DNA of 41,711 nt, taken from positions 1 through 41,711 of the forward strand of contig DATAEK010000092.1 of assembly GCA_036258055.1 (NCBI GenBank). The letters are read 5' to 3'. This document shows, piece after piece, positions 23,781 through 31,983 of this stretch. The notes below the pieces were generated by a model. It had not been told where the DNA came from, did not search any database, and was given only the letters and a program-made list of their open reading frames with translations. Origin of the DNA: DATAEK01 sp036258055 (GTDB lineage Bacteria; Acidobacteriota; Vicinamibacteria; Vicinamibacterales; 2-12-FULL-66-21). Both the position numbers and the translations under genes were made by a program. The first letter of the stretch is position 1; each line of letters begins with the position of its first letter.

Positions 23781-25409
23781 ATGCCGCGAGTATCGTTTTC
23801 GCGCGTGATTCCGGTGTACCTGATGCTCGTCGCGCTGCCGGCCCCGGTACGAATCGCCGGAGAGCAGAACCGCGGGCAACAGAGCACCACACCCGATCGA
23901 TCCGTCTTCGACCGGTATACACAGCCGATCGAGCTTTACGCGACGGGACTGGGGTCGTTCACCCGGCCGATTTCGTCGACGAACAAGGAAGCGCAGGCGT
24001 TCTTCGATCAGGGATTTCGCCTGATGTACGCGTTCGGGAAGGCCGAAGCGGTGCGATCGTTCCGTGAGGCATGGAAACGCGATCCGGATTGCGCCATCTG
24101 CTACTGGGGCGAAGCCTGGGCCTGGGGCTCGTATCTGAACGGGCCGATGACGAAGGAGGAAGCGCCGCACGCGCTCGCGGCGCTTCAGAAGGCCCTCACG
24201 CTGAAGAGCCACGCCAGCCCGCTCGAACGGGACTTCATCGACGCGTTGTCCGTCCGTTACGTCGAGCACTTCGATCCGGAGAAGCGGCTCGAGCAGGACA
24301 AGCCCTACGCCGAAGCCATGCGGAAGCTGTCGGAAAAGTATCCGAACGATCTCGACGCGGCGACCTTGTATGCCGATGCGCTCTTTGTGATGGAGCCGCG
24401 GCGCGGATCGCGCGACGTCAACAACCCGAACGTCCAGCGGCTGCATCGCGTGCTCGAGGGGATTCTGTCCAAGGACGTTCGTCACCCTGGCGCGTGCCAC
24501 CTTTACGTTCACGCGACCGAGTCCACGGTCGTCCCGGAGCGCGCCGAAGCGTGCGCCGAGTTCCTCGGTGCGTCCATGCCAGCGGCGAGCCACATCAACC
24601 ACATGCCGTCACACACGTGGAATCGTGTGGGCCGTTGGGGGGACTCCGTCCGGGCGAACCTCGAAGCGTGGCACTCCGATCTGAAAGCCGCCAGCGGTGA
24701 AGGCGTCGCGATCTATCCCGAGCACAACCTGCACATGCTGCTGTATGCGGCGTCGTACGACGGTCAGGGCGCGATTGCGATGCAGGCCGGCAAGGATCAT
24801 GCGAAACGAACCGGCGACACGTTCTATCAGGTGCTGACGCTCGTACGCTTCGGACGATTCGACGAGGTGCTGGAGGTGACGAAGCGGCCGAAAAACGACA
24901 TCCAGGCCGGCTTGTGGGACTTCGCGCAAGGTTACGCCCAGCTGCGACAGGGGTCGCCCGACTTCGCCAAGGTCTATCTCGCGCGGGTGATGAAAGCAGC
25001 GGAAACGTCGAAGGCCGAGTTTCGCGTCCACACCGCGAAAAACCTTCTCGGAACGATAGCCGGGATCCTCGAAGGCGAGATCCGGCGGAGCGAGGGGGAT
25101 CTCAAAGGCGCGCTCGAGTCGTTCGAGCGGGCCGTGGCCTGCGAAGATGCGATGACCTACGACGAGCCGGAGCCGCTGCCGTTTGCGGCGCGCCACTGGC
25201 TCGGGGCCGCGCTTCTCGAAGCCAGGCAGTACGATGCCGCCGCACGTGCCTATCGCGAGGAGCTGAAAGATCATCCCCACAACGGCTGGTCGCTGCTCGG
25301 ATTGCAGCAGGCACTGACCGGCCTGGGCACGCCGTCTCCGGATGTGGACGCGGATCTGGCCAGGAGCTGGGCGCGTTCGGACACCTGGACTCGCACCTCT
25401 CGCTTCTGA
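23781..25409 (+). CDS. Secreted TPR-repeat protein
   Basis: The protein has 542 residues with an N-terminal export signal (MPRVSFSRVIPVYLMLVALPAPVRIAGEQ). TPR-like helix pairs include AQAFFDQGFRLMYAFGKAEAVRSFREAWKRDPDCAICYWGEAWAWG, PHALAALQKALTLKS and the C-terminal GDLKGALESFERAV and EARQYDAAARAYREELKDHPHNGWSLLGLQQAL. The central HLYVHATES, SHINHMPSHTWNRVGRWGDSVRANLEAW and PEHNLHMLLYAASYDGQ blocks, rich in His, are a conserved signature of this uncharacterised family, found mostly in Bacteroidota and acidobacteria. The His residues could form a metal site, but that is speculation. A TACAAT at 23734-23739 may be its -10 box. Confidence 0.88.
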   Translation: MPRVSFSRVIPVYLMLVALPAPVRIAGEQNRGQQSTTPDRSVFDRYTQPIELYATGLGSFTRPISSTNKEAQAFFDQGFRLMYAFGKAEAVRSFREAWKRDPDCAICYWGEAWAWGSYLNGPMTKEEAPHALAALQKALTLKSHASPLERDFIDALSVRYVEHFDPEKRLEQDKPYAEAMRKLSEKYPNDLDAATLYADALFVMEPRRGSRDVNNPNVQRLHRVLEGILSKDVRHPGACHLYVHATESTVVPERAEACAEFLGASMPAASHINHMPSHTWNRVGRWGDSVRANLEAWHSDLKAASGEGVAIYPEHNLHMLLYAASYDGQGAIAMQAGKDHAKRTGDTFYQVLTLVRFGRFDEVLEVTKRPKNDIQAGLWDFAQGYAQLRQGSPDFAKVYLARVMKAAETSKAEFRVHTAKNLLGTIAGILEGEIRRSEGDLKGALESFERAVACEDAMTYDEPEPLPFAARHWLGAALLEARQYDAAARAYREELKDHPHNGWSLLGLQQALTGLGTPSPDVDADLARSWARSDTWTRTSRF

Positions 25410-25466
25410 TCCTTCGCCTCTCGTCAGCACATGCCGAACGGACTGTGACTGTGTTTTAGTTACGCG

Positions 25467-26702
25467 ATGCAGATCGGGCGCAGGATCACGCGGGCGATGA
25501 TCTGCTGGCTCTGTCGGCCCGGAGCCTTCGTGTGGTTCGGGCTGGTCGCCTGGGCGGCCGTTGCGCCGCCGGTTCTCAACACCAATCAAACCGCACCGCA
25601 GAACGCGAACAGACGGTCGGCGTGGGTTTCCGACGACGAGATCGCGCACCTGCCGCCGGAGCTGCGCACGGCGATGGCCACCGATCCGTTCACTTTCTTC
25701 CGGCGCGTCAACCGTGTCTGGAACGAGCGCGTGTGCACAGCGTTTGCCGGCGAGCAACAGCCGAGGGTCCGGCTGCACGGTGACGCGCACGTCGAGCAGT
25801 ACGCGTTCACGCGCGACGCGTACGGGCTCGACGACTTCGATGATTCGGCGGAAGGACCGGCCGTCATCGATCTCGTGCGTTTCATCGGCTCGCTGCGGCT
25901 GGCCGCAATGCAACGCCGCTGGCAGTCGCAGGTCGAACGGCCGATCGACGCGTTCCTCGACGGGTATCGTCGTGCGCTCGGCGACCCTGGCTACACCCCG
26001 CCCGAGCCGTCCGTGATCCACCGCTTGCGGCTGAAACGGGAGCCGACCGCCGCCGCGTTCCTCGCGGCGGTCGAGGCGCGCATGGAGCCGACCCCGGCAC
26101 CAGTCAGGCTCGCGGCGCGGGACGCGCTTGAGCGACTCGCGACGCGCTATCCCGATTGGCCCCGGGGCTATTTCACGCTCAAGAAAATCGGCGCACTGCA
26201 GATGGGCGTCGGGAGTTACACGGCGTCGAAGTTCCTCATGCGGGTCGAAGGCCCGTCGCCGGCAGCCGACGACGACGTGATCCTGGAAGCGAAGGAGGTC
26301 AGCGATCTGAACGGCGTCGACTGCATCACGACCCCAGTCCTCTACGAAGCGGTGCGCGTCATCATCGGCGCGCAGCAAATCGGCCGGCTGCACCACAGCG
26401 TCCTGTCGGTCTTCGGTGGACTGGCAGCGGAACAGCCGAAGCGTCGGGAGTGGTGGCTCCGGAGTTGGGATCGCACGTATCGCGAGGTTCATATCGCTGA
26501 TCTGCGATCGGTCGAGGAGCTCAGTGAGCTGGCGCGCGACGCCGGCGCGCAGCTCGGAAGCGCGGGCATTGCGGGTGGGCGCTCGGCCGAGGCCGCGGCC
26601 GTCCGTCGACGCGCCCTCGAAACGGCCATCCGTTTGCAGCCGCGCGTGCGGCAGATGGCCGCGGATCTCACCAGCGAGATGCTCAAGGCCTGGCGGCAGT
26701 GA
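25467..26702 (+). CDS. DUF2252 protein with N-terminal export/membrane segment
   Basis: The protein has 411 residues. DUF2252 is a poorly characterised family with a kinase-like (aminoglycoside phosphotransferase-type) fold. The family blocks are clear: ATDPFTFFRRVNRVW near the start, RLHGDAHVEQYAF, LDDFDDSAEGPAVIDLVRFIGSLRLA (the His-Gly-Asp and Asp-Phe-Asp core) and VILEAKEVSDLNG. Unlike most members it begins with a hydrophobic segment (GAFVWFGLVAWAAVAPPVL, about residues 18-36), suggesting export or membrane anchoring. Neither ATG 25467 nor ATG 25497 has a good ribosome site, but both keep this segment. It is followed 21 bases later by an exported nuclease gene, probably in one operon. 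Confidence 0.85.
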   Translation: MQIGRRITRAMICWLCRPGAFVWFGLVAWAAVAPPVLNTNQTAPQNANRRSAWVSDDEIAHLPPELRTAMATDPFTFFRRVNRVWNERVCTAFAGEQQPRVRLHGDAHVEQYAFTRDAYGLDDFDDSAEGPAVIDLVRFIGSLRLAAMQRRWQSQVERPIDAFLDGYRRALGDPGYTPPEPSVIHRLRLKREPTAAAFLAAVEARMEPTPAPVRLAARDALERLATRYPDWPRGYFTLKKIGALQMGVGSYTASKFLMRVEGPSPAADDDVILEAKEVSDLNGVDCITTPVLYEAVRVIIGAQQIGRLHHSVLSVFGGLAAEQPKRREWWLRSWDRTYREVHIADLRSVEELSELARDAGAQLGSAGIAGGRSAEAAAVRRRALETAIRLQPRVRQMAADLTSEMLKAWRQ

Positions 26703-26723
26703 GCCCATTCACGAGGACGCTCC

Positions 26724-27758
26724 ATGAGTATTCGAGCGCGTGTTCGGACCGTTGTCGCCCTTGCTCTCGGCATCCTGATCGTGGGCGCGTCGCTCGTGCC
26801 GGTCGAGGGCTGGAATCCGCACGGGCACAAGGTCGTCGCCTATCTGGCGTTTCAGCACCTGACCCCGGCGGCGAAAGCCAGAGTCTTCACCCTCCTGAAG
26901 ATCAATCCGCTCTTCAAGACCTGGATCGCGGGGCTGCCGCCTGGATCCACGACCGAGCGATTGAATAGACGTGCGTTCATCGAGGCGGCACACTGGCCCG
27001 ACTTCATCAAATCGGCGCCGAATTACGTGGACGACGGACCTGACGGCGGAAACACGCCGCCGAATTCCCCGTCAGCCTCGCAGAACATCGGCTATCCGGA
27101 TCACAACCGGCACAAATACTGGCACTTCATCGACACGTCCTTCAGCGACGACGGCAGCCCCACGCCGCCGGTGCCTGCGGTGAACGCGCTGTCGGAGATC
27201 GCGCTACTGGGCGACGCGCTGGCGTCGCCAACGATTCCCGATCCGATCAAGTCGTACGACCTCGTCTGGTTGATTCATCTCGTGGGCGACGTGCACCAGC
27301 CGCTGCACGCGGCCGAGCGGTATCGACACAACACGCCGACGGGCGACAACGGCGGCAACACCGTGAAGCTCCGGTGCGCATCTGGCGTGCAATGCGCAGA
27401 CAACCTGCACGCGTTCTGGGATGGGATGCTGGGGAGCAGCCCGGACTTCGCGCAGATTACCTCGCAAGGCAACGCGCTGAACGGACGGCCCGTGCCACCT
27501 GGTGCGGACATCGTCGATCCCAAGATCTGGATTCAGGAAAGCTTCGATCTCGCTCAGTCGCACGTGTACAAGACAGTCAACGGCGCTGCGCTGGGCGATC
27601 CGCGCGCGGACATCGATGCGGCGTACGTCACGCGCGCGAGAAGCGACGCCGACGTTCGCGCCATTCTCGCGGGCCGCCGGCTGGCGGCGCTCATCAACGC
27701 GGCGCTGGGGACAGTGACGCTCGTCGGATGGCGGGCGGAAAGCGCGCGCCGCCCGTGA
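26724..27758 (+). CDS. Secreted S1/P1-type zinc nuclease
   Basis: The protein has 344 residues. A signal peptide (RTVVALALGILIVGASLVPVEG) should be cleaved just before Trp30, which would become the N-terminal zinc ligand as in P1 nuclease. The other ligands are in place: His35 (WNPHGH, +5 as in P1), Asp in HWPDFIK, His in YWHFIDTSF, His and Asp in WLIHLVGDVHQPLHA, and His and Asp in NLHAFWDGML. The trinuclear zinc site appears complete, so it should cleave single-stranded DNA/RNA and release 3'-phosphate. Start supported by GAGGA seven bases upstream. It ends 13 bases from the convergent small gene, with no terminator visible. Confidence 0.93.
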   Translation: MSIRARVRTVVALALGILIVGASLVPVEGWNPHGHKVVAYLAFQHLTPAAKARVFTLLKINPLFKTWIAGLPPGSTTERLNRRAFIEAAHWPDFIKSAPNYVDDGPDGGNTPPNSPSASQNIGYPDHNRHKYWHFIDTSFSDDGSPTPPVPAVNALSEIALLGDALASPTIPDPIKSYDLVWLIHLVGDVHQPLHAAERYRHNTPTGDNGGNTVKLRCASGVQCADNLHAFWDGMLGSSPDFAQITSQGNALNGRPVPPGADIVDPKIWIQESFDLAQSHVYKTVNGAALGDPRADIDAAYVTRARSDADVRAILAGRRLAALINAALGTVTLVGWRAESARRP

Positions 27759-27771
27759 CACCCGACCCTTC

Positions 27772-27981
27772 TCAGGTGTTCGATCGCGCCAGCCTGTACG
27801 CGCCGTGCCCGTTCGCGATCAGGAACCCGTCTTCCACGAGCGCCTCGACGATGGCATCACAGGTCGTCTTGTCGAGACGCCACAACCTCCACATCTGCGG
27901 TGCGGTCAACTGCAAACCGGGCATCTCCAGGTATTCCGCGCGAATCCTGGCGAGCCACTCGGAGACGTCTGTGGGCGGCAT
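27772..27981 (-). CDS. Small winged-helix-like protein of unknown function
   Basis: The protein has 69 residues from ATG 27981 (an adjacent GTG at 27984 is possible), with AGGGAGGT six bases upstream. LARIRAEYLEMPGLQLTAPQMWRLWRLDKTTCDAIVEALVEDGFLIANGHGAYRLA looks like a short winged helix: a helix, a recognition-type helix and a small beta wing. Small proteins of this pattern are common in acidobacteria and proteobacteria and are unassigned. Its start codon overlaps the stop of the preceding gene as TGATG, so the two are coupled. Confidence 0.75.
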   Translation of the reverse strand: MPPTDVSEWLARIRAEYLEMPGLQLTAPQMWRLWRLDKTTCDAIVEALVEDGFLIANGHGAYRLARSNT

Positions 27982-28367
27982 CACGTACCTCCCTTCGTTT
28001 TGGTGATCGGCGGGTCCGCGCTGCGCCCCGTGCTTTCCGGGTGCGCGGAAACCGCCGTGGCAATCCGCGTGTCGCCGTCAATCACGTAGCGAATCGACAC
28101 CAGGCGTCCGATGGCGATCTGCCCTTCGCGGATCGTCGATCCGCAGAGCGCGAAAGCCAGGTCGGTGGGCCGCCGGCGGCTGCGTGCGATCACGAGCGTG
28201 GACGCGTCTACCGATTTCACGATGCCTTGCACCGAATGAGTTCCAAGCGCCGGAGCGGGTTTCGTGGCTGACAGCTGAGCCGCCGGATCAGGCGCTGCAG
28301 CCGACGCGGCTGCGACCGCCGCGAGCAGCGTGCCGACGACCGCTAGCGTTGTCATCTGCCGACGCAT
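27981..28367 (-). CDS. Small exported hypothetical protein
   Basis: The protein has 128 residues. ATG 28367 is chosen because it has GAGAGGA about five bases upstream and opens a signal peptide (MRRQMTTLAVVGTLLAAVAAASAAA). The mature part, HSVQGIVKSVDASTLVIARSRRRPTDLAFALCGSTIREGQIAIGRLVSIRYVIDGDTRIATAVSA, is an OB/DUF5666-like beta-barrel pattern often found in small periplasmic proteins. No enzyme motif. Divergent from the two-component pair across 289 bases, which makes it a candidate target of that regulator. Confidence 0.8.
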   Translation of the reverse strand: MRRQMTTLAVVGTLLAAVAAASAAAPDPAAQLSATKPAPALGTHSVQGIVKSVDASTLVIARSRRRPTDLAFALCGSTIREGQIAIGRLVSIRYVIDGDTRIATAVSAHPESTGRSADPPITKTKGGT

Positions 28368-28472
28368 GGGGTCCTCTCGTACGGCCGCGCTGATCCCGCC
28401 ATTCCACGGGGACCCGCGGGCCACGGTGTGACCCTATTCCACCGCTCGCAGATGAGGCGCCCCTGAGAGCGG

Positions 28473-28490
28473 AATTAAGTTTCGTTAATT
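28473..28490. promoter_or_regulatory. AATTAA-N6-TTAATT palindrome in divergent promoter region
   Basis: AATTAA (28473-28478) and TTAATT (28485-28490) are perfect inverted arms around six bases. Read as a direct repeat, TTAA recurs at 10-base spacing, like binding sites of OmpR-family regulators such as PmrA and QseB. It is the only AT-rich element between the small exported protein gene and the OmpR-type regulator gene, so it may be an autoregulatory site. Confidence 0.5.
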
Positions 28491-28656
28491 TGCCAGGCGT
28501 AGAGGTTGCACTGTCTCGATGACAGGTCGCCCCGCTGTCAGGCCGCGCGGTCGTAACTGCAGGCAAAGATGGCCGATCGCGTCGTCCCGGCACGCGCGCC
28601 GCGCTCGCCTGCCCATGCCGCCGCGCCACACCGGGGCAATGACGCTCAGGTGCACG

Positions 28657-29331
28657 ATGCGAATTCTCGTGATCGAAGACGATCGGAAGGTTGCCGGCTT
28701 CATCCAGACGGGGTTGCAGCAGGAGGGCTATGGCGTGGATGTGCTACACGAAGGCACCGGCGCCGGGGATCAAGCCAACGCCGTCGACTACGACGCCATC
28801 GTTCTCGACCTCATGCTGCCCGGCCGCTCCGGCTTTCAGGTGTTGCGCGACGTCCGATCCCGGAAATCGTCGCTGCCGGTGCTGATCCTGACCGCGAAAG
28901 ACACGGTCGACGAGCGCGTTGCCGGGCTCGACGGGGGCGCCGACGACTACATGGTCAAGCCGTTCGCATTGGCCGAGCTGTCGGCGCGCCTGCGCGCGCT
29001 GCTTCGGCGCGGCGCTCCCCGCGAGAGCATCCTGCGCGTTGCCGACCTCGAAATGGACACCGTGCGCCGGATCGTGCGTCGCGCGGGGCGCGGCGTCGAC
29101 CTCAAGCCGAAGGAGTACGCGCTGCTCGAGTTCCTGATGCGCAACACCGATCGCCCGGTGACCCGCTCGCTCATCATCGAGCACGTCTGGGACATCCACT
29201 TCGACAGCGTCAGCAACGTCGTCGAGGTCCACATCAATTCACTTCGCAACAAGGTCGATCGCGGCTTCGGTCTTCAGCTCATCCACACCGTACGCGGCGT
29301 CGGCTACGTGCTCACCGACCGTCCGGCATGA
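28657..29331 (+). CDS. OmpR-family response regulator (CusR/PcoR-like)
   Basis: The protein has 224 residues from ATG 28657 (MRILVIEDD); an in-frame ATG at 28639 with CGGGG before it is an alternative. The receiver has the acidic pair in IEDD, acceptor Asp in IVLDLMLPGRSGF and Lys in YMVKPF. The C-terminal winged helix reads VDLKPKEYALLEFLMRNTDRPVTRSLIIEHVWDIHFDSVSNVVEVHINSLRNKVDRGF, with the HVWD and VEVHI segments typical of the CusR/PcoR/CopR heavy-metal branch. The stop overlaps the kinase start as ATGA. No metal transport genes are adjacent, so a metal signal is not assured. Confidence 0.94.
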   Translation: MRILVIEDDRKVAGFIQTGLQQEGYGVDVLHEGTGAGDQANAVDYDAIVLDLMLPGRSGFQVLRDVRSRKSSLPVLILTAKDTVDERVAGLDGGADDYMVKPFALAELSARLRALLRRGAPRESILRVADLEMDTVRRIVRRAGRGVDLKPKEYALLEFLMRNTDRPVTRSLIIEHVWDIHFDSVSNVVEVHINSLRNKVDRGFGLQLIHTVRGVGYVLTDRPA

Positions 29332-30764
29332 CGCTCACGTTACGTGCGCGGCTGGCGGTCGTCTACACGGTCGTCATCGGGCTATTGCTCGTCGGCCTCA
29401 GCCTGATGTCGTACCGCATCCTGGCACGCCAGCTCGACGCCGACGTGACGGCGCGGCTGACGGAGCTCACCGACGGCCTCCACGGGTACCTCCACTTCGA
29501 CGGCGATCAGCCCGGCCTCGTGTTCGATCGTCAGGACAGCGATCAGGCGGCATTCGTCCACGAGGCGACCCGCTACTACCAGATTTACGACGCGACATCC
29601 GGACGCCTGCTCGTCCAGTCCGACGGATTCGAGCCGTTGGGGCTCCATTTCACTCCAGCGGAGGTGCACGCATTTCGCGAGCAGCCGCTGCCGTTCGACA
29701 TTCGGACCGACTACGGCCGGTTCCGCGTCTCGAACAGCCTCATCGTCCGCGGCGATCGAGACGTCGATCTGCTGCAAGTCGGCGCGTCGCTCGCGGCGAT
29801 GGACGGTACGCTCGGCCGGTATCGCAACCTGCTCCTGTGGCGCGTGCCGCCGGCCCTGCTCGTGGCCGCGCTGGCGGCCTGGTGGATGGCCGGCATCGCG
29901 CTCGCGCCGCTCTCGCGCGTTGCGGCTGTCGCCGGCACGATCGACGTGATGAGCCTCTCGCGGCGCCTCCCTCTCCGCGGCGCCGGCGATGAACTGGACG
30001 ATGTGGCGCAGGCGTTCAACGAGACGCTGACGCGCCTCGAGCAGGCGGTGCAGGAGATGCGTCAGTTCAGCGCCGCGCTCGCTCACGAGCTGCGCACGCC
30101 GCTCGCGGCGCTCCGCGGCGAGATCGAGCTCGCGCTGCGCCGCCCGGGCCTCGACGATCAGCAGCGCAGCGGATTCGGCAGTCAGCTCGAGGAGCTGGAT
30201 CGCCTGAAGCGCCTGATCGATCAGATCCTCACGCTGGCACGCGCCGAGGCGGGTCAGATTCAACTCTCGTTCGCGCCGGTCGATCTCGGAGAGCTGGGCG
30301 TTGCGCTCGTCGAGCAGCTCGAGCCGGTGGCCCAGGCGCGCGGGATCGACCTGCGTTGCGACCGCTCCGGACCCGTCTTCGTCGAAGGCGATGCCGGCTG
30401 GCTGCGCCGGCTCCTGTTGAACCTGCTCGACAACGCGTTGAAGTTCACGGGCGAGGGGGGGCACGTCGCGCTTCGCGTGACGAACGTCAAGGACGAAGTG
30501 CGCATGGACGTCCGGGACACCGGCATCGGGATGGCGGCTGACGTGACGCCGCGCATCTTCGACCGCTTCTTTCGCGCCGACCCCTCTCGCTCCTCGGCGC
30601 TCGACGGGGCCGGGCTGGGCCTGAGCCTCGTCAAATGGATCGCCGAACGCCATCACGGTCGCGTCATGGTCGAAAGCGCAACCGGCGAAGGCTCGACGTT
30701 CAGCGTCTGGCTGCCCCGAACGCACGGAACCCGGGCCGTGCCCCGTCAGATGATCGCGAGTTAA
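29328..30764 (+). CDS. CusS/EnvZ-type sensor histidine kinase
   Basis: The protein has 478 residues. Membrane helix 1 spans about residues 8-30 and helix 2 about 172-194, enclosing a periplasmic sensor of about 140 residues. A HAMP domain follows (APLSRVAAVAGTIDVMSLSRRLPLRGAGDELDDVAQAFN). HisKA has His253 in LAHELRTPLAALRGEIE. The HATPase_c domain shows NLLDNALKFTGEGG, VRDTGIGMAADVTPRIFDRFFRAD and GAGLGLSLVKWIAERHHG. Architecture matches heavy-metal-type kinases (CusS), but no Met/His-rich metal site stands out in the periplasmic part. Coupled to the regulator by ATGA. Confidence 0.94.
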   Translation: MTLTLRARLAVVYTVVIGLLLVGLSLMSYRILARQLDADVTARLTELTDGLHGYLHFDGDQPGLVFDRQDSDQAAFVHEATRYYQIYDATSGRLLVQSDGFEPLGLHFTPAEVHAFREQPLPFDIRTDYGRFRVSNSLIVRGDRDVDLLQVGASLAAMDGTLGRYRNLLLWRVPPALLVAALAAWWMAGIALAPLSRVAAVAGTIDVMSLSRRLPLRGAGDELDDVAQAFNETLTRLEQAVQEMRQFSAALAHELRTPLAALRGEIELALRRPGLDDQQRSGFGSQLEELDRLKRLIDQILTLARAEAGQIQLSFAPVDLGELGVALVEQLEPVAQARGIDLRCDRSGPVFVEGDAGWLRRLLLNLLDNALKFTGEGGHVALRVTNVKDEVRMDVRDTGIGMAADVTPRIFDRFFRADPSRSSALDGAGLGLSLVKWIAERHHGRVMVESATGEGSTFSVWLPRTHGTRAVPRQMIAS

Positions 30765-30860
30765 TCGACCCTTCACATCCTCCTGCCGTCCCGCTGCGTC
30801 GAAGTTAGTAGATGTCGGCGACGAAGGATCGCGCCGGGCGGCGCGACAAAGGAGGTCAAC

Positions 30861-31316
30861 ATGAGCGCCCTCTCGAAGAGGTCGGCACTGTTGGCAGCAC
30901 TCATCCTGCTGACGTGGGTCGGTACGGCGGACGCGCAGTGGCGGCGGGGTCCGGTAGTGATTCGGCCGGGCTTCGTGCACACGCCGTTCTTCTACGATCC
31001 CTTCTGGGCTCCGTACTATCCGTACTATCCGTACGCGGCCTATCCATACGCGGCACCGGAGACCGCGGTCCGTGTGGAGGTCAAGCCGAAGCAGGCAGAG
31101 GTGTACGTTGACGGGTACTACGCGGGGATCGCCGACGATCTCGGCGGGATCTTCAAGAATCTCCGGACGACACCAGGTGGACACGAGATCTCGATCCGCC
31201 TTGCCGGATACAAGACGGTGAACCAGAGCATCTACGTCGCACCTGGCAGCACCTTCAAGCTCAAACTCACCCTGGACAAACTGGCGCCAGGTGAGTCGAG
31301 CGACAACCCGCACTAA
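30861..31316 (+). CDS. Secreted PEGA-domain protein
   Basis: The protein has 151 residues with a strong AAAGGAGGT site, a signal peptide (KRSALLAALILLTWVGTADAQ), a Tyr/Pro-rich linker (DPFWAPYYPYYPYAAYPYAA) and a C-terminal PEGA domain (VRVEVKPKQAEVYVDGYYAGIADDLGGIFKNLRTTPGGHEISIRLAGYKTVNQSIYVAPGSTFKLKLTL). PEGA domains are small beta-sandwiches of surface-layer and envelope proteins. It lies 96 bases after the kinase gene and may be co-regulated with it; the motif TTAATCGAC occurs at the kinase stop (30761-30769) and again before the next small gene. Confidence 0.9.
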   Translation: MSALSKRSALLAALILLTWVGTADAQWRRGPVVIRPGFVHTPFFYDPFWAPYYPYYPYAAYPYAAPETAVRVEVKPKQAEVYVDGYYAGIADDLGGIFKNLRTTPGGHEISIRLAGYKTVNQSIYVAPGSTFKLKLTLDKLAPGESSDNPH

Positions 31317-31333
31317 CCCTCTCAACAGCAAGG

Positions 31334-31363
31334 CAGGGGACCAGGATCGTTCCTGGTCTCCTG
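31334..31363 (+). terminator. 13-bp hairpin after the PEGA gene
   Basis: Arms 31334-31346 and 31351-31363 pair along 13 bp with one G-T and a TCGT loop, 18 bases past the stop codon. No T-run follows, so it may act with Rho or as an mRNA 3' end stabiliser. Confidence 0.6.
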
Positions 31364-31524
31364 CGACGGTGAACTTATGGGGAATTAATCGACGATTCAG
31401 CCTGCCCTCACATCGCCGCACGTCCAATCAAACAGGACGCGAACAGCACCGGCGGCCCGCATCAGGCACGCAGCTGCTGAGCGCAATGAATGTCGGAAGC
31501 GCGCTGGCGCTGAAGGAGGTCGGT

Positions 31525-31893
31525 ATGAGGTCTTTGATCCGGAGGTCGATTTTGATTGCGAGCGCGGTCGTGCTGCTCGGTGGTGTCGAGGCGCGCGCGG
31601 ATGGGTGGGATGCCGTGAAGGTCAAGGTGCCGTTTCCGTTCGTCGTGCACGGCCAGACCCTTCCGGCCGGCGAGTACCGGATCGAGCGGATGGATCTGGA
31701 ACCGAGCGTGCTCTTCATCGAGAGCACGACGAACATGAAACAGGCGGCGTTCGTGACGACGATGCCCGCCTCGGGGCACGACCCGCAGAAGGATCGGCCG
31801 GTCGTGACGTTTACCCGTCACGAGAACCAATACGTGCTGAAAAACGTGTGGGAGTCGGATACGGACGGTCAGACCGTGATCACCAAGAAGTGA
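31525..31893 (+). CDS. Small secreted protein of unknown function
   Basis: The protein has 122 residues. ATG 31525 has AAGGAGGT four bases upstream and begins a signal peptide (MRSLIRRSILIASAVVLLGGVEARA); in-frame codons further upstream are ignored. The mature protein VKVKVPFPFVVHGQTLPAGEYRIERMDLEPSVLFIESTTNMKQAAFVTTMPA is a pattern I know from numerous small exported acidobacterial proteins with the VPFPFxVxGxxLPAGxYxI motif. It is probably an all-beta fold. No known activity. The upstream region carries GAATTAATCG and AATCG-A-CGATT (31387-31397), possibly a regulator site. Confidence 0.88.
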   Translation: MRSLIRRSILIASAVVLLGGVEARADGWDAVKVKVPFPFVVHGQTLPAGEYRIERMDLEPSVLFIESTTNMKQAAFVTTMPASGHDPQKDRPVVTFTRHENQYVLKNVWESDTDGQTVITKK

Positions 31894-31922
31894 CCGCTTC
31901 TCCTCGAGACCTCTGGCGCGTC

Positions 31923-31940
31923 GCGCGGCTTTGGCCGCGC
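31923..31940. terminator. GC hairpin between convergent genes
   Basis: GCGCGGC (31923-31929) and GCCGCGC (31934-31940) pair around TTTG between the small secreted protein gene and the convergent VirJ-like gene. No T-run. Confidence 0.45.
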
Positions 31941-31983
31941 CGCGCTGGACGGGGACCGTCGCCGTCACTCGCGACTGTCATCG

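Noticed and set aside
24609..26708. 699-codon open frame on the minus strand
   Set aside because: It lies opposite the TPR and DUF2252 genes, which have clear family motifs. Long antisense frames are expected at this GC content; the translation is Arg/His-rich with no domain.
28519..28656. N-terminal extension of the OmpR-type regulator
   Set aside because: The frame is open upstream, but the residues are Arg/Pro-rich and the family begins at MRILVIEDD; 28657 or 28639 is the start.
29382..31427. 681-codon open frame on the minus strand
   Set aside because: Antisense to the CusS-like kinase and PEGA gene; no recognisable domain and low-complexity Arg/Glu-rich translation.
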